From Bradyrhizobium sp. AZCC 2176 (GTDB lineage: Bacteria; Pseudomonadota; Alphaproteobacteria; Rhizobiales; Xanthobacteraceae): a stretch of DNA of 64,000 bases. This document shows, in pieces, positions 48,476-57,393 of this stretch. The DNA is taken from NCBI RefSeq assembly GCF_036924645.1, contig NZ_JAZHRX010000001.1, positions 1,240,001 through 1,304,000 on the forward strand. Direction: 5' to 3'. Position numbers and translations under genes: made by a program. The notes under the pieces are model-generated. The model was not told where the DNA came from, did no database searches, and worked only from the letters and a program-made list of their open reading frames with translations. Each line of letters opens with the position of its first letter. Position 1 is the first letter of the stretch.

Positions 48476-50086
48476 CTACCCCAGCGCCCGCAACTCGCGT
48501 CGCAGCACCTTGCCCGTCGCCGTCATCGGCAGCGTGTCGGCGAACTGCACGAAGCGCGGGTATTCGTGGGCGGCGAGCTGCACCTTGACGAAATCCTGGA
48601 TCTCGCGCGCCAGTTCATCGCTCGCCGCAAAGCCCGGGCGCAGCACGATCCAGGCCTTGATGGACTCGGTGCGGATCGGATCGGGGATGCCGACCACCGC
48701 CGACATCGCAACCGCCGGATGCTTCATCAGCGTGTGCTCGATCTCGGAGGGGCCGACGCGATAGCCGGCGGTGGTGATGACGTCGTCCTCGCGGCTGACG
48801 TACCAGAAATAGCCGTCCTGATCCTGCACGCCGAGATCGCCGGTCAAGAGAAACTCGCCGGCATATTTCTTCGCCGTCGCTTCCGGATTCTTCCAGTATT
48901 CGATCATGGTGCAGGGACACGGCTGGCGCACGCCGATGATGCCGCGCTCGCCGCGCGGCAGTTCCTCGCCTTTGTCGTTGACGATGCGGACGTCGAAGCC
49001 CGGCGTCGCCTTGCCCATCGATCCGGGCCGAAGCGGAAACAGGTTCGAATTGCTGCCGATCACGAGATTGCATTCGGTCTGGCCGAACACTTCGTGCGCA
49101 TCGATGCCAAAGGTTTCGCGCACCCAGCCCAGCAGCTCGCCGCCGAGCGATTCACCGCCGGTGAAGATGCTGCGCAGCTTGACGCCGGGATTTTTCACGC
49201 CGGCCTGCCGCATCAGTTTCAGCGCGGTCGGCGGCAGGAACGTGTTGCGGATGGAAAGTTCCGCCATCATCGCCATCGCCGCCTGTGGTTCGAATTTGCG
49301 CGCGCGATGGCCGACCAGCGGAATGCCGTGATACCAGAACGCCAACAGGGCATTGATCAGCCCGCCGATCCAGGCCCAATCGGCCGGCGTCCACATCAGG
49401 TCGCCGGGGCGGGGCAGGAAATTGTGGCACATCTCGACATTCGGCAGATGGCCGAGCACGACGCGGTGGGCGTGCAGCGCGCCCTTTGGATTTCCCGTGG
49501 TGCCCGACGTGTAGATGATCAGTGCGGGGTCGTCGGCCGAGGTATCCACGGTCGCGAAATCCGCCGATGCCGCCTCAAGCTGCGGCCAGAACGGTTTTGT
49601 TCCGGCTGGCGCCTTCCCGCCGATCACATAAACGTTCTTCAGCGCGGGAAGACGGTCGCGGATTTTTGCAAGCTTCTCCCAGCCGCTCTCGTCGGTGACA
49701 ACAGCCTTGGCCTCGGAATTCGACAGACGGAATTCCAGCGCATCCTCGCCGAACAGCGCAAACAGCGGGATCGAGACCATGCCGGAGCGGAACGCCGCGA
49801 GATGCGCGATCGGCAATTCAAGGGACTGCGAAAGAAACACCGCTACGCGGTCGCCGCGCGAAAGGCCGTCGGCTTTCAGGACGTTGGCAAAACGGCGCGA
49901 GGCTTCCGCGACCTCGTCGAACGAGGTGCGCGTGGTCGCGCCGGCTTCATCGACATAGATCAGCGCCAGCCGCCTGGTGCCGTCGGCGTGGCGGTCGCAG
50001 CACGCAGTCGCCATGTTGAAACGCCCGGGAATGCTCCAGCGGAAGTTGCGGTAGAGCTCGTCGTAGGTTGCGGCTTCGGTGAGCAT
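48476..50086 (-). CDS. Acyl-CoA synthetase (AMP-forming)
   Basis: This 536-aa ANL-superfamily enzyme shows the P-loop PALIIYTSGTTGNPKGALHA, then GTPADWAWIGG-type and HEVFGQTECNLVIG motifs. The hinge TGDLGVQDQDGYFWYVSRED and the C-terminal lysine region ALPMTATGKVLRRELRALG-like (TLPMTATGKVLRREL) complete it. It activates a carboxylic acid to its CoA thioester through an adenylate. The sequence resembles acetyl/medium-chain acyl-CoA ligases used in fatty or aromatic acid catabolism. Substrate specificity is not readable. Confidence 0.94.
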   Translation of the reverse strand: MLTEAATYDELYRNFRWSIPGRFNMATACCDRHADGTRRLALIYVDEAGATTRTSFDEVAEASRRFANVLKADGLSRGDRVAVFLSQSLELPIAHLAAFRSGMVSIPLFALFGEDALEFRLSNSEAKAVVTDESGWEKLAKIRDRLPALKNVYVIGGKAPAGTKPFWPQLEAASADFATVDTSADDPALIIYTSGTTGNPKGALHAHRVVLGHLPNVEMCHNFLPRPGDLMWTPADWAWIGGLINALLAFWYHGIPLVGHRARKFEPQAAMAMMAELSIRNTFLPPTALKLMRQAGVKNPGVKLRSIFTGGESLGGELLGWVRETFGIDAHEVFGQTECNLVIGSNSNLFPLRPGSMGKATPGFDVRIVNDKGEELPRGERGIIGVRQPCPCTMIEYWKNPEATAKKYAGEFLLTGDLGVQDQDGYFWYVSREDDVITTAGYRVGPSEIEHTLMKHPAVAMSAVVGIPDPIRTESIKAWIVLRPGFAASDELAREIQDFVKVQLAAHEYPRFVQFADTLPMTATGKVLRRELRALG

Positions 50087-50107
50087 GGCGTTTGTTGTTT
50101 CCGTTCC

Positions 50108-50187
50108 TCGTCATCGGGCCAATCACGTTCTTGCTTGCAGGCAAGTTTAAAGACGTGGATGCCCGGGACAAGCCCCGGGCTTGACGT
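50108..50187. repeat. Dispersed palindromic repeat, copy 4, left arm decayed
   Basis: The right arm AGACGTGGATGCCCGGGACA is intact, ending AGCCCCGGGCTTGACG. The left arm (CTCGTCATCGGGCCAATCACG) has lost most of the complementarity. Confidence 0.75.
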
Positions 50188-50224
50188 AGAACGATGTTTC
50201 GGAGCGATGTTTTGTCACCCTGAC

Positions 50225-51757
50225 TCAAGGCGCCCGCGCCTTCTCCATCGCCAGCTCAGCTTCGAGACTTGCGATGTCGCGATAGATAGAGGCAACGGCG
50301 AGCACACGGCCGCGGCTCTTGTACTGCAGCAGGCAATCCTTGCCGGCGATGTCGCCGTCGACGGCGATTTCGTCCCATTTCTCGGCGTGGCCGACATAAT
50401 TGATCGGCACATCGTAGTGCTGGCTCCAGAAGAACGGCACCGCATGGAACGGCTCGCGCTGCCCCAGCATGTTTCGCGCGGCGGTCTGGCCCTGACGCTC
50501 GGCCACCACCCAATGTTCGACACGAATGGTCTCGAGGGAATGCGGATCGGGCCAGCGCGCGATGTCGCCCGCCGCGTAGATGCCGGGGACGCTGGTCTCG
50601 AGATACGCGTTGACGGTGACGCCGCGATCGATCGCCAGTCCTGCTCGCTCCGCCAATTCAAGGCGGGGGCGCACGCCGACGCCGACCACCACGATGTCGG
50701 CCTCGATGGCTGCGCCGCTCTTGAGCATCGCGCGCTTGCCGTCGATCGCGGTCACGGTGTCGCCGAGATGAAAGATAACGCCATGCTCTTCGTGCAGGGC
50801 ACGGACGAAGTCGCCCAGCTCGGGTCCCAGCACGCGCTCCATCGGCCGTTGCTCCAGCCCGACGACGTGGACCTCGAGATTTCTGGCGCGCAACGACGCC
50901 GCGGCTTCGAGCCCGATAAAGCTCGCGCCGATCACGACCGCGCGCCGCGCGCCATCGGCCAACCCAATGATCGCACGGCTATCGGCCAGCGAGCGCAGCA
51001 CGTGCACATGCGGCTGGTCCGCGCCCGGTATCGGCAGGCGCACCGGCTCCGCGCCGGTCGCCAGCAGCAAGCGGTCGTAGGGGATGGTCTCGCCGCCGGC
51101 CGTGACGACGTGGCGTGCGTCGGTATCGATGGACGTCACCTCGGTGCTGAGCCGCAGGTCGATCTTCGCATCGGTGTAGAAATCATCCGGCCGCAGCGGC
51201 ACCCAGTCCTCCGGCGCGCTGCCGGCGAGATAGTCTTTTGACAGGTTCGGCCGGTCCAGGGGTGCTGCGGCCTCATTGCTCAGCATCACGAGGCTGCCGC
51301 GATAATCCTGCCGCCGCAGCATCTCGGCTGCGGCAAAGCCCGCCGCGCCGCCGCCGACAATCACGATCCTGCCGGGCGCATCGATGGCGCCCTTCACCCG
51401 CGGCTTGACTTGCGGCTGTTCACGCTTTTCCCGAACGAGGATGCGACCGTCTTGCTGCTCGACCTTCCAGACCGCAATCGGACTGAGCGCGGGCGCGCGG
51501 ATGGCTTCGCCGGTGCGCAGATCGAAACAGGCGTGGTGCCAGGGACAACGGACGCCCTCGCCGGTGATGAGGCCGTCGGCGAGCGGCCCGTGATAATGGC
51601 TGCAATGGGCGCCGATCGCAAAGATCTCCGAGCCCGATCGCACCAGCAACACTTCGTCATCGCCGACATGGCCAAGCAACATCTCGCCGGCGAATTCGGA
51701 CGGGGCTATGCCTTTTGAAAGATCGGGACCGGCGGGCGGCGCTTGCTGATCGGTCAT
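50225..51757 (-). CDS. Rieske-FAD oxidoreductase (AIFL-like ferredoxin/NAD(P)H reductase)
   Basis: In this 510-aa protein a Rieske [2Fe-2S] domain comes first, with CSH (Cys52, His54) and CPWHH (Cys71, His74). Residues 130-510 are an FAD-dependent pyridine-nucleotide disulfide-type reductase: IVIVGGGAAGFAAAEMLRRQ, LDRPNLSKDYLAG, DRLLLATGAEPVRLPIPGA, AVVIGASFIGLEAAASLRAR, VNAYLETSVPGIYAAGDIAR and a C-terminal reductase domain (PFFWSQHYDVPINYVGHAEK). It transfers electrons between NAD(P)H and a carrier or Rieske oxygenase. It lies downstream of no oxygenase here, so the partner is elsewhere. Confidence 0.92.
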   Translation of the reverse strand: MTDQQAPPAGPDLSKGIAPSEFAGEMLLGHVGDDEVLLVRSGSEIFAIGAHCSHYHGPLADGLITGEGVRCPWHHACFDLRTGEAIRAPALSPIAVWKVEQQDGRILVREKREQPQVKPRVKGAIDAPGRIVIVGGGAAGFAAAEMLRRQDYRGSLVMLSNEAAAPLDRPNLSKDYLAGSAPEDWVPLRPDDFYTDAKIDLRLSTEVTSIDTDARHVVTAGGETIPYDRLLLATGAEPVRLPIPGADQPHVHVLRSLADSRAIIGLADGARRAVVIGASFIGLEAAASLRARNLEVHVVGLEQRPMERVLGPELGDFVRALHEEHGVIFHLGDTVTAIDGKRAMLKSGAAIEADIVVVGVGVRPRLELAERAGLAIDRGVTVNAYLETSVPGIYAAGDIARWPDPHSLETIRVEHWVVAERQGQTAARNMLGQREPFHAVPFFWSQHYDVPINYVGHAEKWDEIAVDGDIAGKDCLLQYKSRGRVLAVASIYRDIASLEAELAMEKARAP

Positions 51758-51793
51758 TTCTTCCTCCGCTGCATCTTCCTCCGCTGCGTTGCG

Positions 51794-51970
51794 CTACGTC
51801 GCCATTCCCGAGAGTTCCTGACGGGTCACCGCGTTGTCGCGAAAGCGCCCGGCATGGGGCTCGCGGGGTCGGTGTTCGGCTTGTGCACGCCGCGCGTCGT
51901 CATGCAGTGATGCGACGCCTTGATTAATTACGCCGACGCCCTGCGGTTCCAGGACATCGTTGATGGTGCG
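51794..51970 (-). pseudogene. folE: Decayed 3' end of a GTP cyclohydrolase I gene (folE)
   Basis: On the minus strand the sequence reads TINDVLEPQGVGV in one frame, then MTTRGVHKPNTD in another, then FRDNAVTRQELSGMAT and a stop at 51794. These match in order the end of FolE (TINDVLxPxGVxVV, CMTTRGVHKPxTD, TRQEFLxM). At least two frame changes and loss of the HHC ligand region show it is dead. No upstream part is recognisable beyond about 51970. The rest of 51758-52148 holds no gene; a CTTCCTCCGCTGC tandem repeat is at 51760-51786. Confidence 0.7.
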
Positions 51971-52148
51971 TGAGGAGAGGTCAGCTTACCAGCCCTATGC
52001 AGGCATGGTATCAAGACCTGCTGGAGGACCGCCTGAACGCGTTGCGGTCATTCGCTGGACGCCGTGTTTCGCACAACGGCTGATCGGTCGAATCCTCTCA
52101 TTGCGCTCAAGCGGTCGACGGGAAGCGTGGACCGACGGGAGCACAATC

Positions 52149-52883
52149 ATGAAGACCATGCTGCTGCTGGTGCTTTTCATCGTTGCCGCCGCGCGGGACG
52201 CGACCGCCCAGGACGCACAATGCGTCCACGAACGCGCCGCCATGGTCGAGACCATCAAGGCCTACGGCCGGTCCCATGCCGACGTTTTGGGACAACAGGC
52301 TTTTTCGGACCGGGTCCTTGAGGCCATGGGGCAAACGAAACGCCATCTGTTCATTTCCGAGCGATCTTGCTCGATCGCATACGCGGACAGGCCTCTACCG
52401 ATCGGCCTCGGCCAGACGATGTCGCAGCCGTTCATCGTAGCCTTGATGACCCAGTTGGCCGAGGTCGCGCCCGATCATGTTGTGCTCGAAGTCGGTACGG
52501 GTTCGGGCTACCAGGCCGCCATCCTCGCGCACCTGGCGCGAAAGGTCTGCACCATCGAGATTGTCCCGCAATTGGCTGAGACCGCCGCCAAAGCACTCAG
52601 AGACCTCGCGTATGACAACGTGAGCGTCAGGCTTGGCGACGGCTATGCTGGCTGGCCCGAATGCGGTCCTTTTGACGCCATCGTGGTGACCGCCGCACTC
52701 GGGCAGGTACCGCCGCCGCTGATCGAGCAGCTTAAAGTGGGTGGTCGGCTCGTGATGCCGGTGGGAGCCGAGTACGGCACTCAGCACCTCACCGTCGTCG
52801 AAAAAACTGCCCCTGACAAGACGACGACCCGCGCGGTGGTCCCCGTGCGCTTCGTGCCCTTTACGCGTTCACAAAGCCGATAA
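52149..52883 (+). CDS. Exported protein-L-isoaspartate O-methyltransferase-like protein
   Basis: The product is 244 aa from ATG 52149 (GGGAG upstream), with a signal peptide (MKTMLLLVLFIVAAARDATA). The PCMT fold follows: LEAMGQTKRHLFI, RPLPIGLGQTMSQPFIVALM, HVVLEVGTGSGYQAAILAHL, VCTIEIVPQLAETAAKAL, FDAIVVTAALGQVPPPLIEQ and LKVGGRLVMPVGAEYGTQHL. The enzyme uses SAM to repair isoaspartyl residues. Export is unusual because SAM is cytosolic, though secreted homologues exist. The frame is open upstream to 51960 but without family sequence. Confidence 0.85.
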   Translation: MKTMLLLVLFIVAAARDATAQDAQCVHERAAMVETIKAYGRSHADVLGQQAFSDRVLEAMGQTKRHLFISERSCSIAYADRPLPIGLGQTMSQPFIVALMTQLAEVAPDHVVLEVGTGSGYQAAILAHLARKVCTIEIVPQLAETAAKALRDLAYDNVSVRLGDGYAGWPECGPFDAIVVTAALGQVPPPLIEQLKVGGRLVMPVGAEYGTQHLTVVEKTAPDKTTTRAVVPVRFVPFTRSQSR

Positions 52884-52981
52884 CGATCCGGTTCTTCGCG
52901 GAACAGGCCAGACTTGTCGCCCATGGAACCCCCGGTGTTCGCGCCCGTTGAACTTCCAAATCAAGCCAGGGAGGACCCCAC

Positions 52982-53302
52982 ATGATGAAGATCGCTCTTG
53001 CCGTGGCGGCAGCCGCAGCCGTGCTGACGACTGCCCCGCTCGTTACTCCGGCCAAGGCCCAAGACGTCAAGCAACAAGACGTCAAGCAAGGCGTCAAGAT
53101 GGCCCAAGTCGATGTTCAGGTCGGGCGGGACCGCGACGACCGCTATTACAGGGACCGTCGCCGCTATGACTCAGACACTACAGTTGGCGTCGGCCCAGGT
53201 GGTATCAGCGTCGGCCCGCGACAACGCTGCCGCATGGAGACTACCACGATTGAACGGGACGACGGCCGCAGGATCACGCGCAGGCAGCGCGTCTGCGACT
53301 AA
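52982..53302 (+). CDS. Small exported hypothetical protein
   Basis: This 106-aa protein has a strong GGGAGG ribosome-binding site. The signal peptide (ALAVAAAAAVLTTAPLVTPA, cleavage near AKA-QD) is followed by a repeated DVKQQDVKQGVK, then an Arg/Asp/Tyr-rich stretch (VGRDRDDRYYRDRRRYDSD) and a GVGPGGISVGPRQRCRME tail with Cys. I know small exported proteins of this composition in bradyrhizobia with no assigned role. It follows the exported PCMT by 98 bp. Confidence 0.75.
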   Translation: MMKIALAVAAAAAVLTTAPLVTPAKAQDVKQQDVKQGVKMAQVDVQVGRDRDDRYYRDRRRYDSDTTVGVGPGGISVGPRQRCRMETTTIERDDGRRITRRQRVCD

Positions 53303-53379
53303 AACTGCGAGCAACAAAGAGATAGCTGTTCACGGGCGTCCATAACCCGGAAATCGCTACTGATCCGGCGCGGTCTTCA

Positions 53380-53410
53380 GCGTCCGCGGACAAGCCTTGT
53401 CCGCGGACGC
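53380..53410. repeat. Perfect 14-bp hairpin with 3-nt loop
   Basis: GCGTCCGCGGACAA-GCC-TTGTCCGCGGACGC lies between the small exported gene (+) and yqeY (-), convergent. It may end transcription in both directions. It has no T run and is probably a dispersed repeat. Confidence 0.7.
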
Positions 53411-53471
53411 ACTGAATTCGCAACCTGAACGGGGCCCAGGGTAATATCTGAGGACTCGTGCTGAAAAGAAC

Positions 53472-53927
53472 TCATCCCGTCAGCGCCGCCTTCACCAAGC
53501 CGCTCGCCTTGCCGAAATCCATCTGCCCGGCGAACTTTGCGCGCAGCACGCCGATCACCTTGCCCATGTCCTTCATGCCGGCGGCGCCGGTCTCGGCGAT
53601 CGCGGCTGATATCGCGGCCTTCATCTCATCCTCCGACATCTGCTTCGGCAGGTAGGCGGAAATGATGGCGATCTCCTCGCGCTCCTGCGCGGCGAGTTCG
53701 GCGCGGCCGCCCTTGTCGTACAGCTCGACCGATTCCTGGCGCTGCTTGATCATCTTCTGCAGGAGGCCGAGCAGGTCCGCGTCCGAGAGCGGCGGCTTGC
53801 CCTGCCCGCGCGCATCGATATCGGCGTTCTTGATGGTCGAATTCACCATGCGCAGCGTGGAGAGCTTTCGCTCCTCCTTCGCCCTCATGGCGTCCTTGAC
53901 CGCATTGTTAATGTCGTCGCGCAGCAT
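53472..53927 (-). CDS. GatB/YqeY domain protein
   Basis: This 151-aa protein is helical: MLRDDINNAVKDAMRAKEER, LSTLRMVNSTIKNADIDAR, MIKQRQESVELYDKGGRAEL, AQEREEIAIISAYLPKQMSE and KDMGKVIGVLRAKFAGQMDF. The fold is the YqeY tail domain seen in GatB, thought to bind tRNA. The free form often lies near carA or dnaG in alphaproteobacteria. It is divergent from carA. Confidence 0.94.
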   Translation of the reverse strand: MLRDDINNAVKDAMRAKEERKLSTLRMVNSTIKNADIDARGQGKPPLSDADLLGLLQKMIKQRQESVELYDKGGRAELAAQEREEIAIISAYLPKQMSEDEMKAAISAAIAETGAAGMKDMGKVIGVLRAKFAGQMDFGKASGLVKAALTG

Positions 53928-54236
53928 GGGTTAGCCTCACTGGGAATGGCGCCGCCGGAAAGGCCCTTGGTCTATATGAAGATTCCGCGTCCACCTAGGG
54001 GCTGATCCGCAAGGGCCGGCTAATGTCGCCGGGAACGGGCGAGATCAGCGCCGAACTATCCGTTCGCGGGGTCCGGATAGGGACTGATTTGGCGAAAAAA
54101 CGGGAAAAGCGCCAGCCAAACCGCGGAACCGGCGGTCAACTATGCGGCAAACGCATGTGAATAGCCGGTTTTCTTCGGCTTTTCCTGGCCTTCCGGCTTT
54201 GACGCGCGGGGGCGCTTGCGACTATGAAGTGCGCTC
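53928..54236. other. Divergent intergenic region yqeY-carA
   Basis: These 309 bp hold no gene that I can support. The carA end carries the promoter listed at 54199. Short inverted pieces such as CCGGAAAGGCC and GGCCTTCCGG are present, but no uORF or attenuator is clear. Confidence 0.4.
54199..54228 (+). promoter_or_regulatory. Possible carA promoter
   Basis: TTGACG (54199-54204) and TATGAA (54223-54228) are 18 bases apart. The -10 box ends 8 bases before the carA ATG at 54237, which again predicts a very short or absent leader. The match is weaker than the promoters at 15000 and 45796. Confidence 0.45.
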
Positions 54237-55427
54237 ATGACAACATCTGAAAACGCCTCAGCCTGGCCGGACCACAAACCGACCGCGCTCCTCGTGCTTG
54301 CCGATGGTACCGTGCTGGAGGGTTTTGGCCTCGGCGCGGAAGGCCACGCCGTCGGCGAGGTCTGCTTCAACACCGCGATGACCGGCTATGAGGAGATCCT
54401 CACCGACCCCTCCTATGCCGGGCAGATCATCACCTTCACCTTCCCGCATATCGGCAATGTCGGCACCAACGAGGAAGACATCGAGACCGTGAACATGGCG
54501 GCGACGCCCGGCGCGCGCGGCGTGATCCTGCGCACCGCGATCACCGATCCCTCGAACTACCGCGCGACCAAACATCTCGATCAGTGGCTGCGCGCCCGCG
54601 GCATCATCGGCCTCTCCGGCATCGACACCCGCGCGCTCACCGCGCTGATCCGCAGCAAGGGCATGCCGAATGCGGTGATCGCCCACGCCAAAAATGGCGA
54701 GTTCGATCTGCACGGTATGAAGGAAGAGGCCCGCGAATGGCCCGGCCTCGAAGGCATGGATTTGGTGCCGATGGTGACCTCCGGCCAGCGTTTCACCTGG
54801 GACGAGACGCCATGGGTCTGGGAAAAGGGTTTTGGCCGGCAGAACGGGCCGGAGTTCAACGTGGTCGCGATCGACTACGGCATCAAGCGCAACATTCTGC
54901 GGCTACTCGCCGGTGAAGGCTGCAAGGTCACGGTGGTGCCGGCGACGACATCGGCCGAAGACATTCTGGCGATGAAGCCGGACGGCGTTTTTCTGAGCAA
55001 CGGCCCGGGCGATCCGGCCGCGACCGGCAAATACGCGGTGCCTGTCATCCAGCAGGTGATCTCCTCGGGCACGCCGACCTTCGGCATCTGCCTCGGCCAC
55101 CAGATGCTGGGCCTCGCCGTCGGCGCCAAAACGAAAAAGATGCACCAGGGCCATCACGGCGCCAATCATCCGGTGAAGGACGAGACCACCGGCAAGGTGG
55201 AGATCACCTCCATGAACCACGGCTTTGCCGTGGACCAGGACACGCTGCCGGAGGGCGCGACACAGACCCACATCTCGCTGTTCGACGGCTCCAATTGCGG
55301 CATCGAACTGAAGGGCAAGCCGGTGTTCTCGGTGCAGTACCATCCCGAGGCCTCGCCGGGCCCGCGCGACTCGCACTATCTGTTCAAGCGATTTGCGGAC
55401 CTGATGCGGGCGAACAAGCGCGCGTAG
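54237..55427 (+). CDS. carA: Carbamoyl-phosphate synthase small subunit
   Basis: In this 396-aa protein the N-terminal domain carries [39 protein letters not shown] and [18 protein letters not shown]. The class I glutaminase domain has [11 protein letters not shown], the nucleophile in [20 protein letters not shown], and the His-Glu pair in [14 protein letters not shown]. It releases ammonia from glutamine for the large subunit in pyrimidine and arginine synthesis. carB is 4.5 kb away, not adjacent. Confidence 0.98.
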   Translation: MTTSENASAWPDHKPTALLVLADGTVLEGFGLGAEGHAVGEVCFNTAMTGYEEILTDPSYAGQIITFTFPHIGNVGTNEEDIETVNMAATPGARGVILRTAITDPSNYRATKHLDQWLRARGIIGLSGIDTRALTALIRSKGMPNAVIAHAKNGEFDLHGMKEEAREWPGLEGMDLVPMVTSGQRFTWDETPWVWEKGFGRQNGPEFNVVAIDYGIKRNILRLLAGEGCKVTVVPATTSAEDILAMKPDGVFLSNGPGDPAATGKYAVPVIQQVISSGTPTFGICLGHQMLGLAVGAKTKKMHQGHHGANHPVKDETTGKVEITSMNHGFAVDQDTLPEGATQTHISLFDGSNCGIELKGKPVFSVQYHPEASPGPRDSHYLFKRFADLMRANKRA

Positions 55428-55504
55428 GGCCAGCCTCGTGCCTGGTTTTCGAGATTCCGAAGGGAACGTGAGCGGCAGACAACGGTTTGAAGTTGTAGAA
55501 CGTG

Positions 55505-55603
55505 GAATCGTAGGGTGGGCAAAGCGCAGCGTGCCCACCATTTTGTACGCGTTAAAGCAATGGTGGGCACGTCGCTAACGCTCCTTTGCCCACCCTACGA
55601 TTC
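55505..55603. repeat. Dispersed inverted repeat with 20-bp perfect arms
   Basis: GAATCGTAGGGTGGGCAAAG (55505-55524) is exactly complementary to CTTTGCCCACCCTACGATTC (55584-55603). Inside, GTGCCCACCA faces TGGTGGGCAC. It is the same family as 29060-29140. Confidence 0.92.
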
Positions 55604-55624
55604 CTGCGACTCGTGGAGACCCCC

Positions 55625-56158
55625 ATGTCCGTCGCCAGCGCCGATATCGAGCCGCTCACTTTCATCTTCGAGGATGACGGCCTCGTGCCCAACAATCCCC
55701 TGCCGTTCCTGGTCTACAAGGGCGCGGTCGACGTCGCCAACGATCACCCGGAAAAGACCATCGAGGGACTGTTCGGCGCCAATGGCTGGGGCGCGATGTG
55801 GCGCAACGGCGTCTATGATTATCTGCACTATCACTCGACCGTGCATGAAGCATTAGGCGTTGCCCGAGGAAGTGCGCGGGTGCAGTTCGGCGGTGACCAT
55901 GGCAAGCCACTCGATATCTCAGCCGGCGACGTTGCCATCCTGCCCGCGGGCACCGGACATCAATTGATCTCGGCAAGCCAAGACTTTTGCGTGATCGGCG
56001 CCTATCCGCCCGGACCACCGATGCAGATCACGCGGCCGACGCCGGAGAACCATGCCAAGGCGCTGAAGACCATCCCGGAAGTAAAGCTGCCGAAGACCGA
56101 TCCGGTGCGGGGAGAAGATGGCCCGCTGGTCCGGCTATGGAAGGGCAGCGCGGCTTAG
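55625..56158 (+). CDS. Cupin domain protein
   Basis: The product is 177 aa from ATG 55625 (MSVASADIEP). A single cupin barrel shows YDYLHYHSTVHEALGVARGS with two His and a Glu for metal, GGDHGKPLDISAGDVAILPA and GTGHQLISASQDFCVIGAYP with a further His. The role is not predictable. It is downstream of a long inverted repeat and of carA, probably as a separate unit. Confidence 0.85.
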   Translation: MSVASADIEPLTFIFEDDGLVPNNPLPFLVYKGAVDVANDHPEKTIEGLFGANGWGAMWRNGVYDYLHYHSTVHEALGVARGSARVQFGGDHGKPLDISAGDVAILPAGTGHQLISASQDFCVIGAYPPGPPMQITRPTPENHAKALKTIPEVKLPKTDPVRGEDGPLVRLWKGSAA

Positions 56159-56171
56159 ACGACTGCGAGCG

Positions 56172-56402
56172 TCATTTGGGCGGCCGCAATTCGCCTTCGG
56201 TCCAGCCCACGGCGTTGGATTCCAGCGGATCGTACACCACCGTCCTGGTTTCGATGTGGCCGCATTTTGAGCATTCGAACCTGCGTCGTTCCAAACCTTC
56301 CGGCCCATCCGAAACGGCTGTCGTGATCATCCGCGCCTCGCAATCGGGGCAACGCGGCCGCATCGGCAGAAGCTCTGGAGGGGGTCTTTCCGGGGCTAGC
56401 AT
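56172..56402 (-). CDS. Small zinc-ribbon protein
   Basis: The product is 76 aa from ATG 56402; a GTG at 56411 would add three residues. Two CxxC pairs, RCPDCEARM and FECSKCGHIE, 28 residues apart, form a zinc ribbon. The rest is GLERRRF and TRTVVYDPLESNAVGW. It is convergent with the cupin gene. Similar short proteins are widespread in bradyrhizobia; the function is unknown. Confidence 0.78.
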   Translation of the reverse strand: MLAPERPPPELLPMRPRCPDCEARMITTAVSDGPEGLERRRFECSKCGHIETRTVVYDPLESNAVGWTEGELRPPK

Positions 56403-56504
56403 GACACTCACCCAGCGTTGAGTTGGAACCTATCGGCGCTTGCAATTCACCCGCCGACAACCTTCACAAGGCGCAATTTAACCCGTGAAAACGGCCTTCG
56501 ATCC

Positions 56505-56569
56505 GTCCAGTACCCGACACTTGGCATAATTGTGATAAATATATCAGTCGAACTGTCCGATACCCGACT
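56505..56569 (+). promoter_or_regulatory. Direct repeats and a CRP-like half-palindrome upstream of the Crp/Fnr gene
   Basis: GTCCAGTACCCGACA (56505-56519) and GTCCGATACCCGACT (56555-56569) are spaced 50 bp start to start. Between them TGTGATAAATATATCA (56531-56546) resembles a CRP/FNR-type site (TGTGA-N6-TATCA). They lie 126-190 bp upstream of the regulator's start and may serve autoregulation. Confidence 0.45.
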
Positions 56570-56694
56570 ATCCACCCAGAATTAATTAGCTATTGCCGTT
56601 AGTCGCGCCCATTGTGGGTCTATCGCCGAATTCGTACCAGGGCATCGGTGACAGAGAGAGTTGAAGCTCCCGCCTATGTTGCGCAGGAGCTCCC

Positions 56695-57393
56695 GTGGCC
56701 GCTGAAAATCACCTTCTGAGGTTGCTGGATGCTTCAGCGCTGGCCCTGCTGAAGCCTCACATGCGGACGATAACGGTCGACCATGGCGAGCTGCTCCACA
56801 GCTCGTCGTTGGATATCGAGTTTGCCTATTTCCCGCGGTCCTGCATCATTTCCGTTCTCGCAACCACCGAGCAGGGCGCGACCGCCGAGACCTCCATCGT
56901 CGGGCGCGAGGGCATGATCGGCTCCTCTTCCATCCACGGCATCACGACCTCGTTCGCGGATTCGATCGTCCAGGTCGCCGGCGAAGCCGTGAAAATCCCC
57001 GCTGCGGAAGTTCACCGTGTCGGACGTGCGAGCGACAGCTTTCGAAAGATCGTTGCACTGTTCGATCTCTCCTTGCTCGCGCAGTCGCAGCAATCGACCG
57101 CGTGCCAGGCGCTGCACCAGGTGGAAAACCGGGCCGCGCGCTGGCTCCTGCAGTGCCGGAGACGGTTGGGCAGCAACGATATCCGCCTGACCCAGGAGTT
57201 TTTCGGGCAAATGCTCGGGGTTCAGCGCACCACCATCAATCTGGTCGAGCGCACCCTGCAGAATGCCGGTCTCATCCAGATCGGCCGCGGCCGCATCTCG
57301 ATCCTCGACGCCGAGGGACTGCACGCCGTCTCATGCGACTGTTACGAGCGCATCGAGAAGCGGTACGAGGAATTGCTGGGCCCGCTCGAGTAA
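56695..57393 (+). CDS. Crp/Fnr family transcriptional regulator
   Basis: The product is 232 aa from GTG 56695, with CAGGAG 7 bases upstream. The cyclic-nucleotide-binding-like barrel runs to about residue 135 (ITVDHGELLHSSSLDIEFAY, ATAETSIVGREGMIGSSSIH). A dimer helix and a winged helix follow: LTQEFFGQMLGVQRTTINLV then ERTLQNAGLIQIGRGRISIL. The cAMP-contacting Arg/Glu pattern of Crp and the FNR Cys cluster are absent, so the ligand is unknown. Many such regulators in Bradyrhizobium are uncharacterised. Confidence 0.92.
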   Translation: MAAENHLLRLLDASALALLKPHMRTITVDHGELLHSSSLDIEFAYFPRSCIISVLATTEQGATAETSIVGREGMIGSSSIHGITTSFADSIVQVAGEAVKIPAAEVHRVGRASDSFRKIVALFDLSLLAQSQQSTACQALHQVENRAARWLLQCRRRLGSNDIRLTQEFFGQMLGVQRTTINLVERTLQNAGLIQIGRGRISILDAEGLHAVSCDCYERIEKRYEELLGPLE

